From Pseudomonas japonica (GTDB lineage Bacteria > Pseudomonadota > Gammaproteobacteria > Pseudomonadales > Pseudomonadaceae), in assembly GCF_013522925.1 (NCBI RefSeq), contig NZ_JAAMQU010000008.1, positions 124,001-188,000 on the forward strand: a stretch of DNA of 64,000 nt, in the 5' to 3' direction. Of this stretch, positions 46,575-56,270 are shown one piece after another. The position numbers and the translations under genes are program-made. The notes beneath the pieces are model-generated. The model was not told the origin of the DNA. It saw nothing but the letters and a program-made list of their open reading frames with translations, and made no database searches. Numbering within the stretch: position 1 is the stretch's first letter; each line of letters opens with the position of its first letter.

Positions 46575-47323
46575 GCTTCGCTCGAAGCAGCTTCGGCCCA
46601 GCGCGCCGCCAACGCCCGAATTTCCGGCTGGCACGCCTGGGCCAACGCTTCGGCGGCTGTGCGGCGAAACCGCTCGTGACCACCGAGGCGGGCCTTCTCC
46701 AGCCAGGCCATGCCTTCTTCCAGCCTGCCCTGGGCAATCAGCACACCGGCATGGCTGAACTGCCCGCGAAAATCCCCGTTCTCGGCCGAACGCTGATACC
46801 AGCGATGAGCGGCTGCAACGTCCCGAGGCAATACATTTCCTTCTTCGAGATATCGGCCATACAGGTTCATGGACTTGGCATGCCCTTGCTCGGCCGCGCG
46901 GCGGTAACACGCCAGGGCGGCGGCTTCGTCTTTAAGCACGCCGCGCCCGGTGGCCAGCAGGTTGGCCAGGTTATACAGCCCCCAATCCAGCCCTTTTTCA
47001 GCACAGTCGCGGTACTCCGCTGCCGCCCGGGCCAGGTTTGGCACGCAGCCCCAGCCGTGTTCGCAACAACGCCCCAGCATGTTCCTGGCCATGAGGTGCC
47101 CGGCATCGGCGGCGATCTGGAACCAACGCAGCGCCAGGGCGGGGTCGCGCTCGATGCCACGGCCGTCCAGCAAGATCTGCCCCAGCAGCGCTTGCGCTTC
47201 CACGGCACCCGCACTCGCTGCAGCCAGGATGGCCTGTGCCGCGCGGGCAGGTGTATCCGCTAACTGGTCTTTCAACTGGGCGGCATCGAGGGTGTCTTCG
47301 CGGCGAAGCGTCCAGCTGCTCAC
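46571..47323 (-). CDS. Sel1-repeat protein
   Basis: A 250-residue soluble protein made of about five Sel1-like helical repeats (for example [51 protein letters not shown] and [26 protein letters not shown]), starting near residue 42. Such repeats mediate protein contacts. It overlaps piuC by 4 bp and is presumably co-transcribed with it; the same order is found in P. aeruginosa. A role in iron uptake is suggested only by the neighbourhood. Confidence 0.85.
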   Translation of the reverse strand: MSSWTLRREDTLDAAQLKDQLADTPARAAQAILAAASAGAVEAQALLGQILLDGRGIERDPALALRWFQIAADAGHLMARNMLGRCCEHGWGCVPNLARAAAEYRDCAEKGLDWGLYNLANLLATGRGVLKDEAAALACYRRAAEQGHAKSMNLYGRYLEEGNVLPRDVAAAHRWYQRSAENGDFRGQFSHAGVLIAQGRLEEGMAWLEKARLGGHERFRRTAAEALAQACQPEIRALAARWAEAASSEA

Positions 47324-48000
47324 ACGTCCACCCAGCGGCGCAGGAGGTTGTGATAGCTGCCGGTCAGCCGAAGCAGCGCGGGATGGTCCGGCACGTCGGC
47401 GGTCAGGGACTGAATGGCGCCGTCCATCTCGAACAGCAATGCCCGCTGGGCATCTTCGCGCACCAGGCTTTGCGTCCAGAAGAACGCCGCATAGCGCGCG
47501 CCTCGGGTCACCGGCCGAACCTTGTGCAAACTGGTACCGGGATACAACAGCATGTCCCCGGCCGCCAGCTTGATGGCTTGGGTACCGAAGGTGTCCTGTA
47601 TTTCCAGCTCGCCGCCGTCGTAGTCGGCGGGGTCGCTTAAAAACAACGTGGAGGACAGGTCGGTACGCAGGCGCTCGCCACCGCCTCGCGGCTGGCGCAC
47701 GGCGTTATCAATGTGGAAATCGAAACTGCCGCCATCTCGGTAACAGTTGATCAGCGGCGGGAAAATCTTGTGGGGCAACGCCGCGGACAGGAACAGCGGA
47801 TGGGCCCACAGCCGTTCTAGCAAGGCGGCGCCTATCTCCCGCGACAATGGATGGTCTTCGGGCAACTGAAGGTTGTGCTTGGCCTTCGCAGACTGGTACC
47901 CGGCCGTAAGCTTGCCATCCGCCCAATCGGTGGCGGCAAGCGCCTTGCGGATGCGGGCGACCTCATCCGGGGCAAAAACGGCGGGTATTTGAATGAGCAT
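47320..48000 (-). CDS. piuC: Fe(II)/2-oxoglutarate-dependent dioxygenase PiuC (PKHD-type hydroxylase)
   Basis: A 226-residue PKHD-type hydroxylase. The iron facial triad is H96-x-D98 in FDFHIDNA and H159 in [15 protein letters not shown], whose arginine (about 169) would bind 2-oxoglutarate. The gene is divergent from the siderophore receptor piuA and, as in P. aeruginosa, probably Fur-controlled. The natural substrate is not known; mutations in piuC/piuA affect siderophore-drug uptake in related species. Its 3' end overlaps the Sel1 gene by 4 bp. Confidence 0.93.
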   Translation of the reverse strand: MLIQIPAVFAPDEVARIRKALAATDWADGKLTAGYQSAKAKHNLQLPEDHPLSREIGAALLERLWAHPLFLSAALPHKIFPPLINCYRDGGSFDFHIDNAVRQPRGGGERLRTDLSSTLFLSDPADYDGGELEIQDTFGTQAIKLAAGDMLLYPGTSLHKVRPVTRGARYAAFFWTQSLVREDAQRALLFEMDGAIQSLTADVPDHPALLRLTGSYHNLLRRWVDV

Positions 48001-48144
48001 GGCGGCGCCTCGTGCGAACAGGGCGCAATGATATTGATTCCCAGTTCACAACCGCAAGCGGTCTCGCAGGGTGAAGCGTTTCGGAGGTTTCTGCTCAAAA
48101 TGTAAAGAATGTAAATTTTTGACAAACAATATCTTTTCTCAATT

Positions 48145-48163
48145 GTTACAAATAATCATTTGA
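48145..48163. promoter_or_regulatory. Candidate Fur box between piuC and piuA
   Basis: The 19-bp site matches the GATAATGATAATCATTATC consensus at 12 positions, including an unbroken ATAATCATT. It lies 40 bp upstream of piuA in an AT-rich stretch (48095-48170) that also contains likely promoter hexamers such as TTGACA at 48118-48123. A shared site would repress both divergent genes when iron is plentiful. Confidence 0.6.
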
Positions 48164-48202
48164 CCTATCCTCCGCCGCCTCAAGACCCGGGGAGGGAATC
48201 CA

Positions 48203-50464
48203 ATGTCACGCCATTTCAAACCATTCCAAGGCTCGCCACGGCTGATCGCCTCTGCAGTCGGGGTCGCTATTACGTCCCTTTCCGCCGCGCAAATGGCGCA
48301 AGCCGCGGAAGCTGAAGACAACGCAGTCACCCTGGGTGCTACCTCGGTTACCGAGAAGGCTCAAAGCGATTCGTATCAGGTGGAACAGTCGGCGTCGCAA
48401 AAGTATACCGCCCCCCTCCGTGACACCCCTCGGTCCGTCACTGTTGTTCCGCAGCAAGTCATCAAGGATACCGCTGCCTCTACCCTGCAGGACGCCTTGC
48501 GCACCGTGCCGGGCATTACCTTCGGCGCAGGCGAAGGCGGCAACCCTCAAGGGGACCGCCCAATCATCCGGGGCTTCGATGCCCAGGGCGATACCTACAT
48601 CGACGGCGTACGGGATGCCGGCGCTCAAAGCCGCGAGATCTTCGATATCGAATCCATCGAAGTCAGCAAGGGCCCAAACTCCGCCATGGGCGGCAGGGGT
48701 AGTGCCGGCGGTAGCTTGAACCTGATCAGCAAGCTGCCCAAGGACTATGATTTCCTCGATGGCGGCTTCGTTTATGGCTCGGACCAGACCCGCCGTTACA
48801 CGCTCGACGTGAACCGCAAATTCCTGGATACCGCAGCTTTCCGCCTGAACCTGATGAGCCACGAGCAAAACGTGGCCGGCCGCGATGCAATCGATTACGA
48901 CCGTTGGGGCGTGGCGCCTTCTCTGACCTTTGGCCTGGGCACTGAAAACCGGCTGAACCTCAGTTACTACCATATGGAAAGTGACGATCTGCCGGACTCC
49001 GGCATTCCCTATGGCTACGCCTCTCCCACTGCTACGGCCCATGGTCATGACAAGCCTGATGACGGCGGCGACAGCAGCAATTTCTACGGGCTCAAGGACC
49101 GCGACTTCCGCAAGACCCGCGCCGACATCAGCACCATTGCCTTCGAACATGACTTCAGCGACACCATGACGCTGAAGAACACCCTTCGCCATGGCAACAC
49201 CGGCCAGGACTACTTCCTGACCCAGCCTGATGACAGCAAGCGTAACGTGAGCCAGTACGGCACCGTGTGGCGCCGCGCCAATAGCCGTGTTTCGGTGACC
49301 GAAACGACCACTAACCAGACAGACCTGTTCGGCGAATTCCACGCACTGGGCTTCAAGAACAATTACTCCACCGGCCTGGAAATCACTCGGGAAAAAACCC
49401 GGGTCAGCGGCTACACCTACAGCACCAGCGGCCTGACCAATTGCTCCCCCACGGGTAACGGCAACAGTGTTGCTGGCAACTGCACCTCGTTGAGCGATCC
49501 CAATCCGAATGACGCCTACGGCGGCAGCATTACCCGCAACCGGGTAACCACCGAGACCGCAGCCAACACGCGCTCGCTGTATGCCTTCGACACCATCGAG
49601 CTCGACCCCCAGTGGCTGCTCAACCTGGGCGCGCGTTACGACAGCTTCGATACAACGGCCAATTCGCCAACCGCTCATGCGACCAACGACAGCAACTTCT
49701 GGAACTGGCAGGCAGGTATAACCTTCAAGCCAACGGAAAACGGCAGCATTTATGCGTCGTTTGCTACTTCGGCTACCCCGCCCGGCGGGCTGGTAGGCGA
49801 TGGCTCCGAAGGCAACCCGCTCAGCGCCGGCACCGCTTCCAGCGAACTGGAACCGGAAACCACAAAGAACTATGAAATCGGCACCAAGTGGGATCTGTTC
49901 AACGAGCGAGTATCGCTGGCGGCCGCGATCTTCCGCACAGAGAAGGACAACACGCGCGTTCTGGTGAGCACCAACAGTTACCAAAACGCGGGCAAATCCC
50001 GAGTGGACGGCGTGGAGCTGTCCGCCAGCGGCAAGATCACCGATAAATGGCAGGTGTTCGCGGGCTACAGCTACCTGGACAGCGAACTGGTGGACGCAGG
50101 GCTGACCGGCCGTAACGGGGCCGTCACAGCAGGCGCCGCGCAGGCTTCCGGTAACGAGATGCCCAACACCCCGAAGAACAGCTTCAGCCTGTGGACAACC
50201 TACGAGCTGATGCCGAAACTCACCGTGGGTGGCGGTGCGTTTTATGTTGATGATGTGTACGGCGATACAGGCAATACCGTGTACATTCCTTCGTACACCC
50301 GTTACGACGCCATGGCAGCCTACAAGCTCAACAAGACCGTAGACTTCCAGGTGAACGTGCAGAACCTCACCGACAAAACCTATTACGACAAGGCCTACGC
50401 GTCGCACTTCGCCACGCAGGCCGCCGGCCGGACGGTATTGTTCAGCACAAACGTCCACTTCTAA
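48203..50464 (+). CDS. piuA: TonB-dependent catecholate siderophore receptor (PiuA/Fiu family)
   Basis: A 753-residue outer-membrane receptor. A signal peptide of about 34 residues (ending MAQAAEA) is followed by a plug domain with [58 protein letters not shown] and [18 protein letters not shown] 22-strand barrel then ends in an aromatic residue (STNVHF). The plug motifs are those of the Fiu/PiuA group, which transports monomeric catechol-iron and siderophore-linked drugs. It is divergent from piuC over a Fur-box candidate and followed by a terminator. Confidence 0.93.
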   Translation: MSRHFKPFQGSPRLIASAVGVAITSLSAAQMAQAAEAEDNAVTLGATSVTEKAQSDSYQVEQSASQKYTAPLRDTPRSVTVVPQQVIKDTAASTLQDALRTVPGITFGAGEGGNPQGDRPIIRGFDAQGDTYIDGVRDAGAQSREIFDIESIEVSKGPNSAMGGRGSAGGSLNLISKLPKDYDFLDGGFVYGSDQTRRYTLDVNRKFLDTAAFRLNLMSHEQNVAGRDAIDYDRWGVAPSLTFGLGTENRLNLSYYHMESDDLPDSGIPYGYASPTATAHGHDKPDDGGDSSNFYGLKDRDFRKTRADISTIAFEHDFSDTMTLKNTLRHGNTGQDYFLTQPDDSKRNVSQYGTVWRRANSRVSVTETTTNQTDLFGEFHALGFKNNYSTGLEITREKTRVSGYTYSTSGLTNCSPTGNGNSVAGNCTSLSDPNPNDAYGGSITRNRVTTETAANTRSLYAFDTIELDPQWLLNLGARYDSFDTTANSPTAHATNDSNFWNWQAGITFKPTENGSIYASFATSATPPGGLVGDGSEGNPLSAGTASSELEPETTKNYEIGTKWDLFNERVSLAAAIFRTEKDNTRVLVSTNSYQNAGKSRVDGVELSASGKITDKWQVFAGYSYLDSELVDAGLTGRNGAVTAGAAQASGNEMPNTPKNSFSLWTTYELMPKLTVGGGAFYVDDVYGDTGNTVYIPSYTRYDAMAAYKLNKTVDFQVNVQNLTDKTYYDKAYASHFATQAAGRTVLFSTNVHF

Positions 50465-50480
50465 CTCAACCCGGCGAACC

Positions 50481-50510
50481 ACCCCGCTCACTTCGGTCAG
50501 CGGGGTTTTT
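50481..50510 (+). terminator. Rho-independent terminator of piuA
   Basis: ACCCCGCT and AGCGGGGT form an 8-bp stem. Inside it is a short AC/GT extension capped by a TTCG tetraloop. TTTT follows, giving five T in a row. It lies 16 bp after the piuA stop. Confidence 0.9.
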
Positions 50511-50553
50511 GCTGTTCGGGCCATTCGCAAATTGCAGCCAGCAGGCAGGCGTC

Positions 50554-52905
50554 GTGTTCAAGAAAACCATTTTTCAACTTCACTGGCTGTTCGGTATTAC
50601 CGCAGGCCTGGTGCTTTCACTGATGGGCCTTACCGGCGCGTTGTATTCCTTCCAGGAAGAGATACTGCAGGCGCTGAACCCTGATACCTCGCAAGTACAG
50701 GCCCGGGAAACAGGCCTATTGCCCGCTTCCGAGCTGGTGCAGCGGCTTGAAGCCGAGGGCGCCGGCAAGGTCACCGGGATGTGGGTACATATCGGCACCG
50801 GGCCGGCATCACAGGCCTTCTACGCCCCGGCGCCCGGCCAGCGGCGCGGGCCCATGCGGTACTTCGACCCTTACACCGGCGAGCTGCAAGGCCGTGTAGT
50901 GGGCCAAGGCTTCTTCGGCTTTGTACTGCAGCTGCATCGCTTCCTTGCCATCGGTGAAACCGGCAAGCAAATCACCGCGGCCTGCACGCTGATACTGCTG
51001 TTCTTTTGCCTCTCCGGGTTGTACCTGCGCTGGCCGAAAAACCCGCTGCGCTGGCGTACCTGGCTCACGTTCAACTGGGCGAAAAAGGGCCGGGCCTTCA
51101 ACTGGGACCTGCACGCGGTGGCAGGCACCTGGTGTTTGCTGTTCTATCTGATTGCAGCTGTTACCGGGTTGATCTGGTCTTACGACTGGTTCCGCGATGG
51201 GGCCTCACGCGTGATGACCGGTGCGGTGATAGCGCAACGTGGTGGCGAAGCCCGAGGCCGCCCTGCCCCGGGCCCCGCGCCACAAGTGAACTGGGATGCG
51301 ATCTGGGCTTCGATCCAGCAGGCCGGTGGCCCCCACACAAGCAGCATCAACCTGCGCCTGCCGGCAGCGCCCGGCCAGCCCGCGAATGGCTTCTATCTGC
51401 TGACGACTTCACCCCATGACCGTGCCTTCAACCAAATGGTACTGAACCCGGTCACCGGTGCGGTGCTCAAGCATGAACGCTATGCCGACAAACCACTTGG
51501 GGAGCAGTTGTTTTCGAGCAACTACGCGGTACACACCGGCGCCTTCTTCGGCCTGCCTGGCCGGCTGTTGATGACCGCCGCCAGCCTGTGCATGCCGCTG
51601 TTTTTCATCACCGGCTGGCTGTTGTACCTGGACCGCCGACGCAAGAAGCGCCACATCCGCCTCAGCCAGCAAGGGCTGGACGGCCACCGGGAAGGCTGGC
51701 TTGTTGTGTTTGCCAGCCAGAGTGGCTTCGCCGAACAGCTGGCATGGCAGGCAGCGGCCAGGCTGCAGGCCGGAGGCCAGGGCGCGCGCGTTGTAGCACT
51801 GGCGGCCGTAAGCGAGAGCGACCTCAAAAGCGCGCAACGGGCGTTGTTTGTGGTGAGCACATTCGGCGACGGCGAGGCCCCGGACTCGGCTCGGCTATTC
51901 GAAAAGCAGCTGGCGGTACGTCAGTGGCCGTTGCCGCAACTGGAATATGCCCTGTTGGCGCTCGGCGACCGGAGTTACCAAAACTTCTGCGGTTTTGGCC
52001 GCAGGCTCGCAGGCTGGCTCGACGCCCAAGGCGCGCGGGCGCTGTTCCCAACGGTTGAGGTGGACAGCGGCAGCCCCGCGAACCTGGAGCAATGGAGCAC
52101 TCACCTGGCGGCGTATTGCGCGGCCGACGCCACACAAACAGGGCCCGCCCCATGGCAACAGTGGCGGCTGGCCCAGCGTACATTGCTTAACCCCGGCAGT
52201 GCTGGCGCCCCGCTGTTCGAGCTGGAACTCGCGCCGCCTGCGCAAGCCACATGGCAGGCCGGTGACGTAGTGGAAATCCTGCCACCAGGCCAGGCGCTGG
52301 CTACCCAACCCCGGGCCTATTCCATTGCGTCGTTGCCGAGCGAAGGCTGCGTGCGACTGCTGGTGCGCCAGCATAGCCTGAGCGACGGCCGCCTGGGCGT
52401 GTGCTCCGGTTGGCTCACTACAGCAGCGCCTTTGGGCGCCGTGATAGAGGCCCGGGTACGGCGCAACAGCAATTTTCATCTACCCGAGGATGACCGGCCG
52501 GTGATCCTGATCGGTAACGGCAGCGGGCTGGCCGGTTTGCTGGGGCTGGCCAAGGCGCGTATCCAGGCTGCCCAGCGCCGTACCTGGCTGATCTTCGGCG
52601 AGCGCAACAGCGCTACGGATTTCTTCCATGAGGCCCAGCTCAAGGGCTGGCACGCCAGTGGCGATCTGGCTCGCCTGGACACAGTGTTCTCCCGCGATCA
52701 GGTGCAGAAACGCTACGTGCAGCATGTGGTGCGAGAGGCCGCCACCGGCCTTCGCCATTGGATTGCAGACGGCGCCTCGATCTATGTATGCGGCAGCCTG
52801 GAGGGCATGGCCCAAGGCGTTGACGCCGCCCTGCGTGAAGTACTGGGCGACGCCGAGGTAGATGCGCTCATCGCCAGTGGGCGGTATCGGCGGGATGTGT
52901 ACTGA
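50554..52905 (+). CDS. PepSY-domain flavodoxin/sulfite-reductase-like oxidoreductase
   Basis: A 783-residue fusion. The N-terminal PepSY transmembrane part (about residues 1-370) has four helices, including [26 protein letters not shown] flavodoxin-like domain (about 395-530) has [14 protein letters not shown] and [12 protein letters not shown]. The FAD/NAD(P) reductase module has [22 protein letters not shown] and a C-terminal [13 protein letters not shown]...RDVY. It probably reduces ferric siderophores or outer components next to PiuA. GTG at 50554 ([11 protein letters not shown]) is preferred to a longer frame that lies over the terminator. Confidence 0.9.
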   Translation: MFKKTIFQLHWLFGITAGLVLSLMGLTGALYSFQEEILQALNPDTSQVQARETGLLPASELVQRLEAEGAGKVTGMWVHIGTGPASQAFYAPAPGQRRGPMRYFDPYTGELQGRVVGQGFFGFVLQLHRFLAIGETGKQITAACTLILLFFCLSGLYLRWPKNPLRWRTWLTFNWAKKGRAFNWDLHAVAGTWCLLFYLIAAVTGLIWSYDWFRDGASRVMTGAVIAQRGGEARGRPAPGPAPQVNWDAIWASIQQAGGPHTSSINLRLPAAPGQPANGFYLLTTSPHDRAFNQMVLNPVTGAVLKHERYADKPLGEQLFSSNYAVHTGAFFGLPGRLLMTAASLCMPLFFITGWLLYLDRRRKKRHIRLSQQGLDGHREGWLVVFASQSGFAEQLAWQAAARLQAGGQGARVVALAAVSESDLKSAQRALFVVSTFGDGEAPDSARLFEKQLAVRQWPLPQLEYALLALGDRSYQNFCGFGRRLAGWLDAQGARALFPTVEVDSGSPANLEQWSTHLAAYCAADATQTGPAPWQQWRLAQRTLLNPGSAGAPLFELELAPPAQATWQAGDVVEILPPGQALATQPRAYSIASLPSEGCVRLLVRQHSLSDGRLGVCSGWLTTAAPLGAVIEARVRRNSNFHLPEDDRPVILIGNGSGLAGLLGLAKARIQAAQRRTWLIFGERNSATDFFHEAQLKGWHASGDLARLDTVFSRDQVQKRYVQHVVREAATGLRHWIADGASIYVCGSLEGMAQGVDAALREVLGDAEVDALIASGRYRRDVY

Positions 52906-53055
52906 TACCTGCCTCTGAGAAGCAGGCACTGCCCTAGAACTGGGTAGGCTGGAGTATAGGGGCGGTGCTTGCTTGACATACCACTTACAGGGCCTAAGGC
53001 ATGCAGCCTTCGGCCGGGCCTGCAACGAATGATCGGAGTAGGTTGCTGCTGGCCC

Positions 53056-54420
53056 TCATACGGTTTTCCAACCGCTAACAATCTGGCTAGCATCGTTCAT
53101 TGAAAACACCCACTCATTACCATATTTCTTCTTGCTAAAAAGCTTCAGGTCAACAAGGCCATTCAGCACCGCCGCCGCCGTATTATAGGCGCACCCCAGA
53201 TTTTCTTTTACATTTGTTATGGTAAATTCCTGCGCAACTCCTGATTTCGCGACATTGAATACCACCCTCTGCTTCTCCGAAAGTTTTGAATACAGCCCGG
53301 ACTGATAGAGAAACGCATTGAAATTCGCCATGCCTTCAACTGCCTTCTCATATGCAGTTCGGAATTGCGTTACCGCTCTGACGATAATCCTACATTGGTA
53401 ATCTATAAAATAGGTCAGATCCATGTCGTCGGTTTCGGTATACAGATAACTCTTTCCATACTGTATCGGCGCAGACTTTAACAACGAACTGATAGCGATG
53501 TACCTGAAAGCACCAAAGCCACTCTTGAACAAATACCAATAAAAAAGTGCTCGCGCTACGCGGCCATTACCGTCATTAAATGGGTGCTCGTAGCCAATAA
53601 TGAAGTGGATGACGATTGCCTTCACCAAAGGGTGAATGTAATGCTTGGTGTTCATATCCGTATGATTGAAATTTATCCACTCAATGACCGCAGCCAAGCG
53701 GCCGTCAAGGTTCGACACCGGTGGCGGTTGGTGAGCGATACCCCCGCTCCCATCCCCGACGACCACATCATCGTCAGTCTTGAATTCTCCCGGATGGTAT
53801 TTCTCATCATCAATGCCTTCCACCCCCGTCTGATGAAACTCGGCTATCAATTCCAACGTAAGATCTTTGTTACGCGCCTCCCATGCGCAGTTCATCATTT
53901 TGAAATTTCCCAGGATCATTTTTTCGTCAGGAGTTCTAGGTCCTTTCGTTCTTTTCAATAGATCCTTGGCCGCCTTTGTTGTAGTTGCGGCGCCTTCAAG
54001 CTGACTACTACTTATAGCTTCGTCCTCAACGAGATCATTCAGCAAATATTGTATATGCTTGCGCTCACCAATATTAGAGCACATCCATTCCAAAGCGGCT
54101 GTGGTTGTATGCTGGTCGCATGCCGATATAGCCATATGAGTAGCGGGAGTATATAAAAAATTACACATCCGAGGGGGCTCACCCAGCTCTAATATCGGTG
54201 AAAGCTGTTGCCGCCTAGCCATCTTCGTAATAGACCAAGCAAGCTCTACATCGATATCCTTCTTGACCTTGAACCTAAATCTGTCGAAATGGAGATACCG
54301 ACCCTTTGAGTCAAGGGGATGGCTAAATTCCATGTACTCCCCTAGCCGGCCCGGATACTTTTCCAGTAGCACACTGAAGGGGTTACCCAGTGGCGGTGGT
54401 GGCGATTTGATCAAGCTCAT
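53056..54420 (-). CDS. Fic-domain AMPylase-type protein with C-terminal winged helix
   Basis: A 454-residue Fic protein. The catalytic motif HPFNDGNGR is at about residues 279-287. An upstream SSSQLEG (about 138-143, S-x-x-x-E-G) is the class II inhibitory motif, which keeps the enzyme auto-inhibited. The N-terminal domain (MSLIKSPPPPLGNPFSVLLE) and the C-terminal winged-helix-like segment (about 385-454) are usual for long chromosomal Fic proteins. The target is unknown. The ATG at 54420 has GAGGGA 8 nt upstream. The gene is visibly AT-richer than its neighbours with many AAA/ATA codons, suggesting horizontal acquisition. Confidence 0.9.
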   Translation of the reverse strand: MSLIKSPPPPLGNPFSVLLEKYPGRLGEYMEFSHPLDSKGRYLHFDRFRFKVKKDIDVELAWSITKMARRQQLSPILELGEPPRMCNFLYTPATHMAISACDQHTTTAALEWMCSNIGERKHIQYLLNDLVEDEAISSSQLEGAATTTKAAKDLLKRTKGPRTPDEKMILGNFKMMNCAWEARNKDLTLELIAEFHQTGVEGIDDEKYHPGEFKTDDDVVVGDGSGGIAHQPPPVSNLDGRLAAVIEWINFNHTDMNTKHYIHPLVKAIVIHFIIGYEHPFNDGNGRVARALFYWYLFKSGFGAFRYIAISSLLKSAPIQYGKSYLYTETDDMDLTYFIDYQCRIIVRAVTQFRTAYEKAVEGMANFNAFLYQSGLYSKLSEKQRVVFNVAKSGVAQEFTITNVKENLGCAYNTAAAVLNGLVDLKLFSKKKYGNEWVFSMNDASQIVSGWKTV

Positions 54421-54462
54421 CTCAAAAATCCCTCGGTTTGAGACAGCGTAAGGCATAGCATT

Positions 54463-54482
54463 TCAATTTTCTAGAAAATTGA
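54463..54482. promoter_or_regulatory. Perfect 20-bp palindrome upstream of fic
   Basis: TCAATTTTCTAGAAAATTGA is a perfect palindrome 42 bp before the fic start. It is flanked by two direct copies of TTGAGACAG (54438-54446 and 54479-54487). The position fits an operator, possibly for the Fic protein's own winged-helix domain. Confidence 0.6.
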
Positions 54483-54617
54483 GACAGTGATTTGGGAACA
54501 GACTCGGCGCTACAAGCTTGGGCCGTAGGTGGTTTTGGAGCGCTGGGGGAGTGGGGTCTTCCGCCTTTACAGGCGGTCGACGCTGCATCCAGCTGCGCAA
54601 TCAGGGAGGCTACTGAT

Positions 54618-56171
54618 TCACGCGGGTTGCAATCTCTGCTCGAACACTGCCACGCCGTCCAGGTCGCGCAGGGTGACCGTAAGCTCGCCGCTCTGGGCTT
54701 CTATGTTCACTTCGCCGAAAAACTGGTACCCGGCAAAGGGCGAGGCGTTTTGTTTCGCGGGTGCCTTCTGAAACACCACTTCAGGGCCGAAGGTGAGGTC
54801 CAGCGGGTTGGGGCCGAAGCTGCCAGCGTTCAACGGCCCCGCCACGAACTCCCAGAACGGGTCGAAATCCTGGAACGCCGCGCGATCGGGGTGGTAGTGG
54901 TGGGCGGCGCAGTAGTGCACGTCGGCCGTCAGCCATACGGTGTTCTTCACCTGCTGTTGGCGCAGGTGGCCGAGCAGTTCGGCCATCTCCAGCTCTCGCC
55001 CCTTGGCCGGCCCGTTGTCACCGTTGGCGATCGCTTCCCAGCGCCCTACCCCGGGGCTTACCTCACCATCAGGCACACCCAGGCCAATCGGCATGTCGGC
55101 GGCGACCACCTTCCATTGTGCGCGGGATGCTGCCAATTCTGCCTTGAGCCAATCCAGTTGCTCGCGCCCCATGAACGCACTGTCGGCATTCATGGTTTCG
55201 CCCAGGTTGGCATCGTTGCCGCCGCGGTAGCTGCGCATGTCCAGCACGAACACATCCAGCGTAGGCCCGTACGGGATACGCCGGTAAACCCGCCGGCCCC
55301 CATCGCCCCGCTGCGGGCGCATGGGTGAATATTCCAGCCAGGCCTGGCGTGCCGGCGCCACCAGCTGCTGGATGTCACGCGTGCGGTAACGCTCGTCAAG
55401 CTGCTTGCTGGGTGACCAGTTGTTCACCACTTCGTGGTCGTCCCACTGCCAGATCTGCGGCACCTCGGCGTTGAACCGGCGTACGTTCTCGTCCATCAAG
55501 TTGTAGCGATAGTTGCCGCGGTAATCGCCCAGCGTTTCGGCCACCTTGCTCTTGGCTTCGCTGGTGAGGTTGCGCCAGATGCGCCCGTCTTCCGTGGTGA
55601 GCTGCGCGGGTACCGGGCCGTCAGCGTAAATGGTGTCGCCGCTGTGAATAAAGAAATCCGGCAGCCGCAGCCGCATGGCTTCATAAATGCGCATGCCGCC
55701 GATATCAGGGTTGATCCCGAAGCCCTGCCCCACGGTATCGCCGCTCCACACGAAACGAATGTTTCGCGGCTGGGCAGGCACGCTGCGCAAGTGCCCGAAC
55801 CATGGCTCGCTGGCTACACCGGTGTTGCCGTCCTCGAACCACAGCCGATAGAAGATCGCCTGCCCCGCCGGCAGCCCGGTCAATTCCACGCGGCCAGTGA
55901 AGTCGCTGCTGGCATCTACCAACGCCGAGGTCACCCGCCTCGGCTGGCTGAACACGCTGCGGGTATCCCACTCCACCACGAGTTTGGCGGGGCGGTCGCA
56001 GCGGCTCCAGATCATGGCCCGATCACCGAGCGGATCGCCCGACTGCACCCCATCTGTCAGCTGCGGCCGATCCTTGACCGATGCCAGTACCGCCGGGGCG
56101 AGGCCAGGCAGCAGCAAGCCCGCGCCCACGCCTTGGAGCAGACGACGGCGGGCAATGGGGAATTCACTCAT
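54618..56171 (-). CDS. phoD: Tat-exported PhoD-like alkaline phosphatase/phosphodiesterase
   Basis: A 517-residue protein with a twin-arginine signal (ARRRLLQGVGAGLLLPGL, residues 7-24). It has an N-terminal PhoD beta domain and a metallophosphatase core. The core shows WSGDTVGQGFG near residue 142, FFIHSGDTIYADGP near 173, WDDHEVVNNW near 242 and WLTADVHYCAAHHYHP near 411. These are the metal ligands of PhoD enzymes that release phosphate from phosphodiesters in the periplasm. Phosphate control via a Pho box is usual for the family, but no clear box was identified. Single gene. Confidence 0.92.
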   Translation of the reverse strand: MSEFPIARRRLLQGVGAGLLLPGLAPAVLASVKDRPQLTDGVQSGDPLGDRAMIWSRCDRPAKLVVEWDTRSVFSQPRRVTSALVDASSDFTGRVELTGLPAGQAIFYRLWFEDGNTGVASEPWFGHLRSVPAQPRNIRFVWSGDTVGQGFGINPDIGGMRIYEAMRLRLPDFFIHSGDTIYADGPVPAQLTTEDGRIWRNLTSEAKSKVAETLGDYRGNYRYNLMDENVRRFNAEVPQIWQWDDHEVVNNWSPSKQLDERYRTRDIQQLVAPARQAWLEYSPMRPQRGDGGRRVYRRIPYGPTLDVFVLDMRSYRGGNDANLGETMNADSAFMGREQLDWLKAELAASRAQWKVVAADMPIGLGVPDGEVSPGVGRWEAIANGDNGPAKGRELEMAELLGHLRQQQVKNTVWLTADVHYCAAHHYHPDRAAFQDFDPFWEFVAGPLNAGSFGPNPLDLTFGPEVVFQKAPAKQNASPFAGYQFFGEVNIEAQSGELTVTLRDLDGVAVFEQRLQPA

Positions 56172-56235
56172 GGGGGTGCTCCTTCACGGGGTATGAAGGA
56201 GCCTAATTAACGGCACAAAGATGACAGCAACATGT

Positions 56236-56267
56236 ACGGCCGGCCCAGGCTCGCCCAGGCCGGCCGT
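56236..56267 (-). terminator. Stem-loop after fruA
   Basis: ACGGCCGGCC and GGCCGGCCGT form a perfect 10-bp stem with a 12-nt loop, 4 bp beyond the fruA stop on the minus strand. There is no uridine run, but it marks the end of the fru operon. Confidence 0.7.
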
Positions 56268-56270
56268 GGT

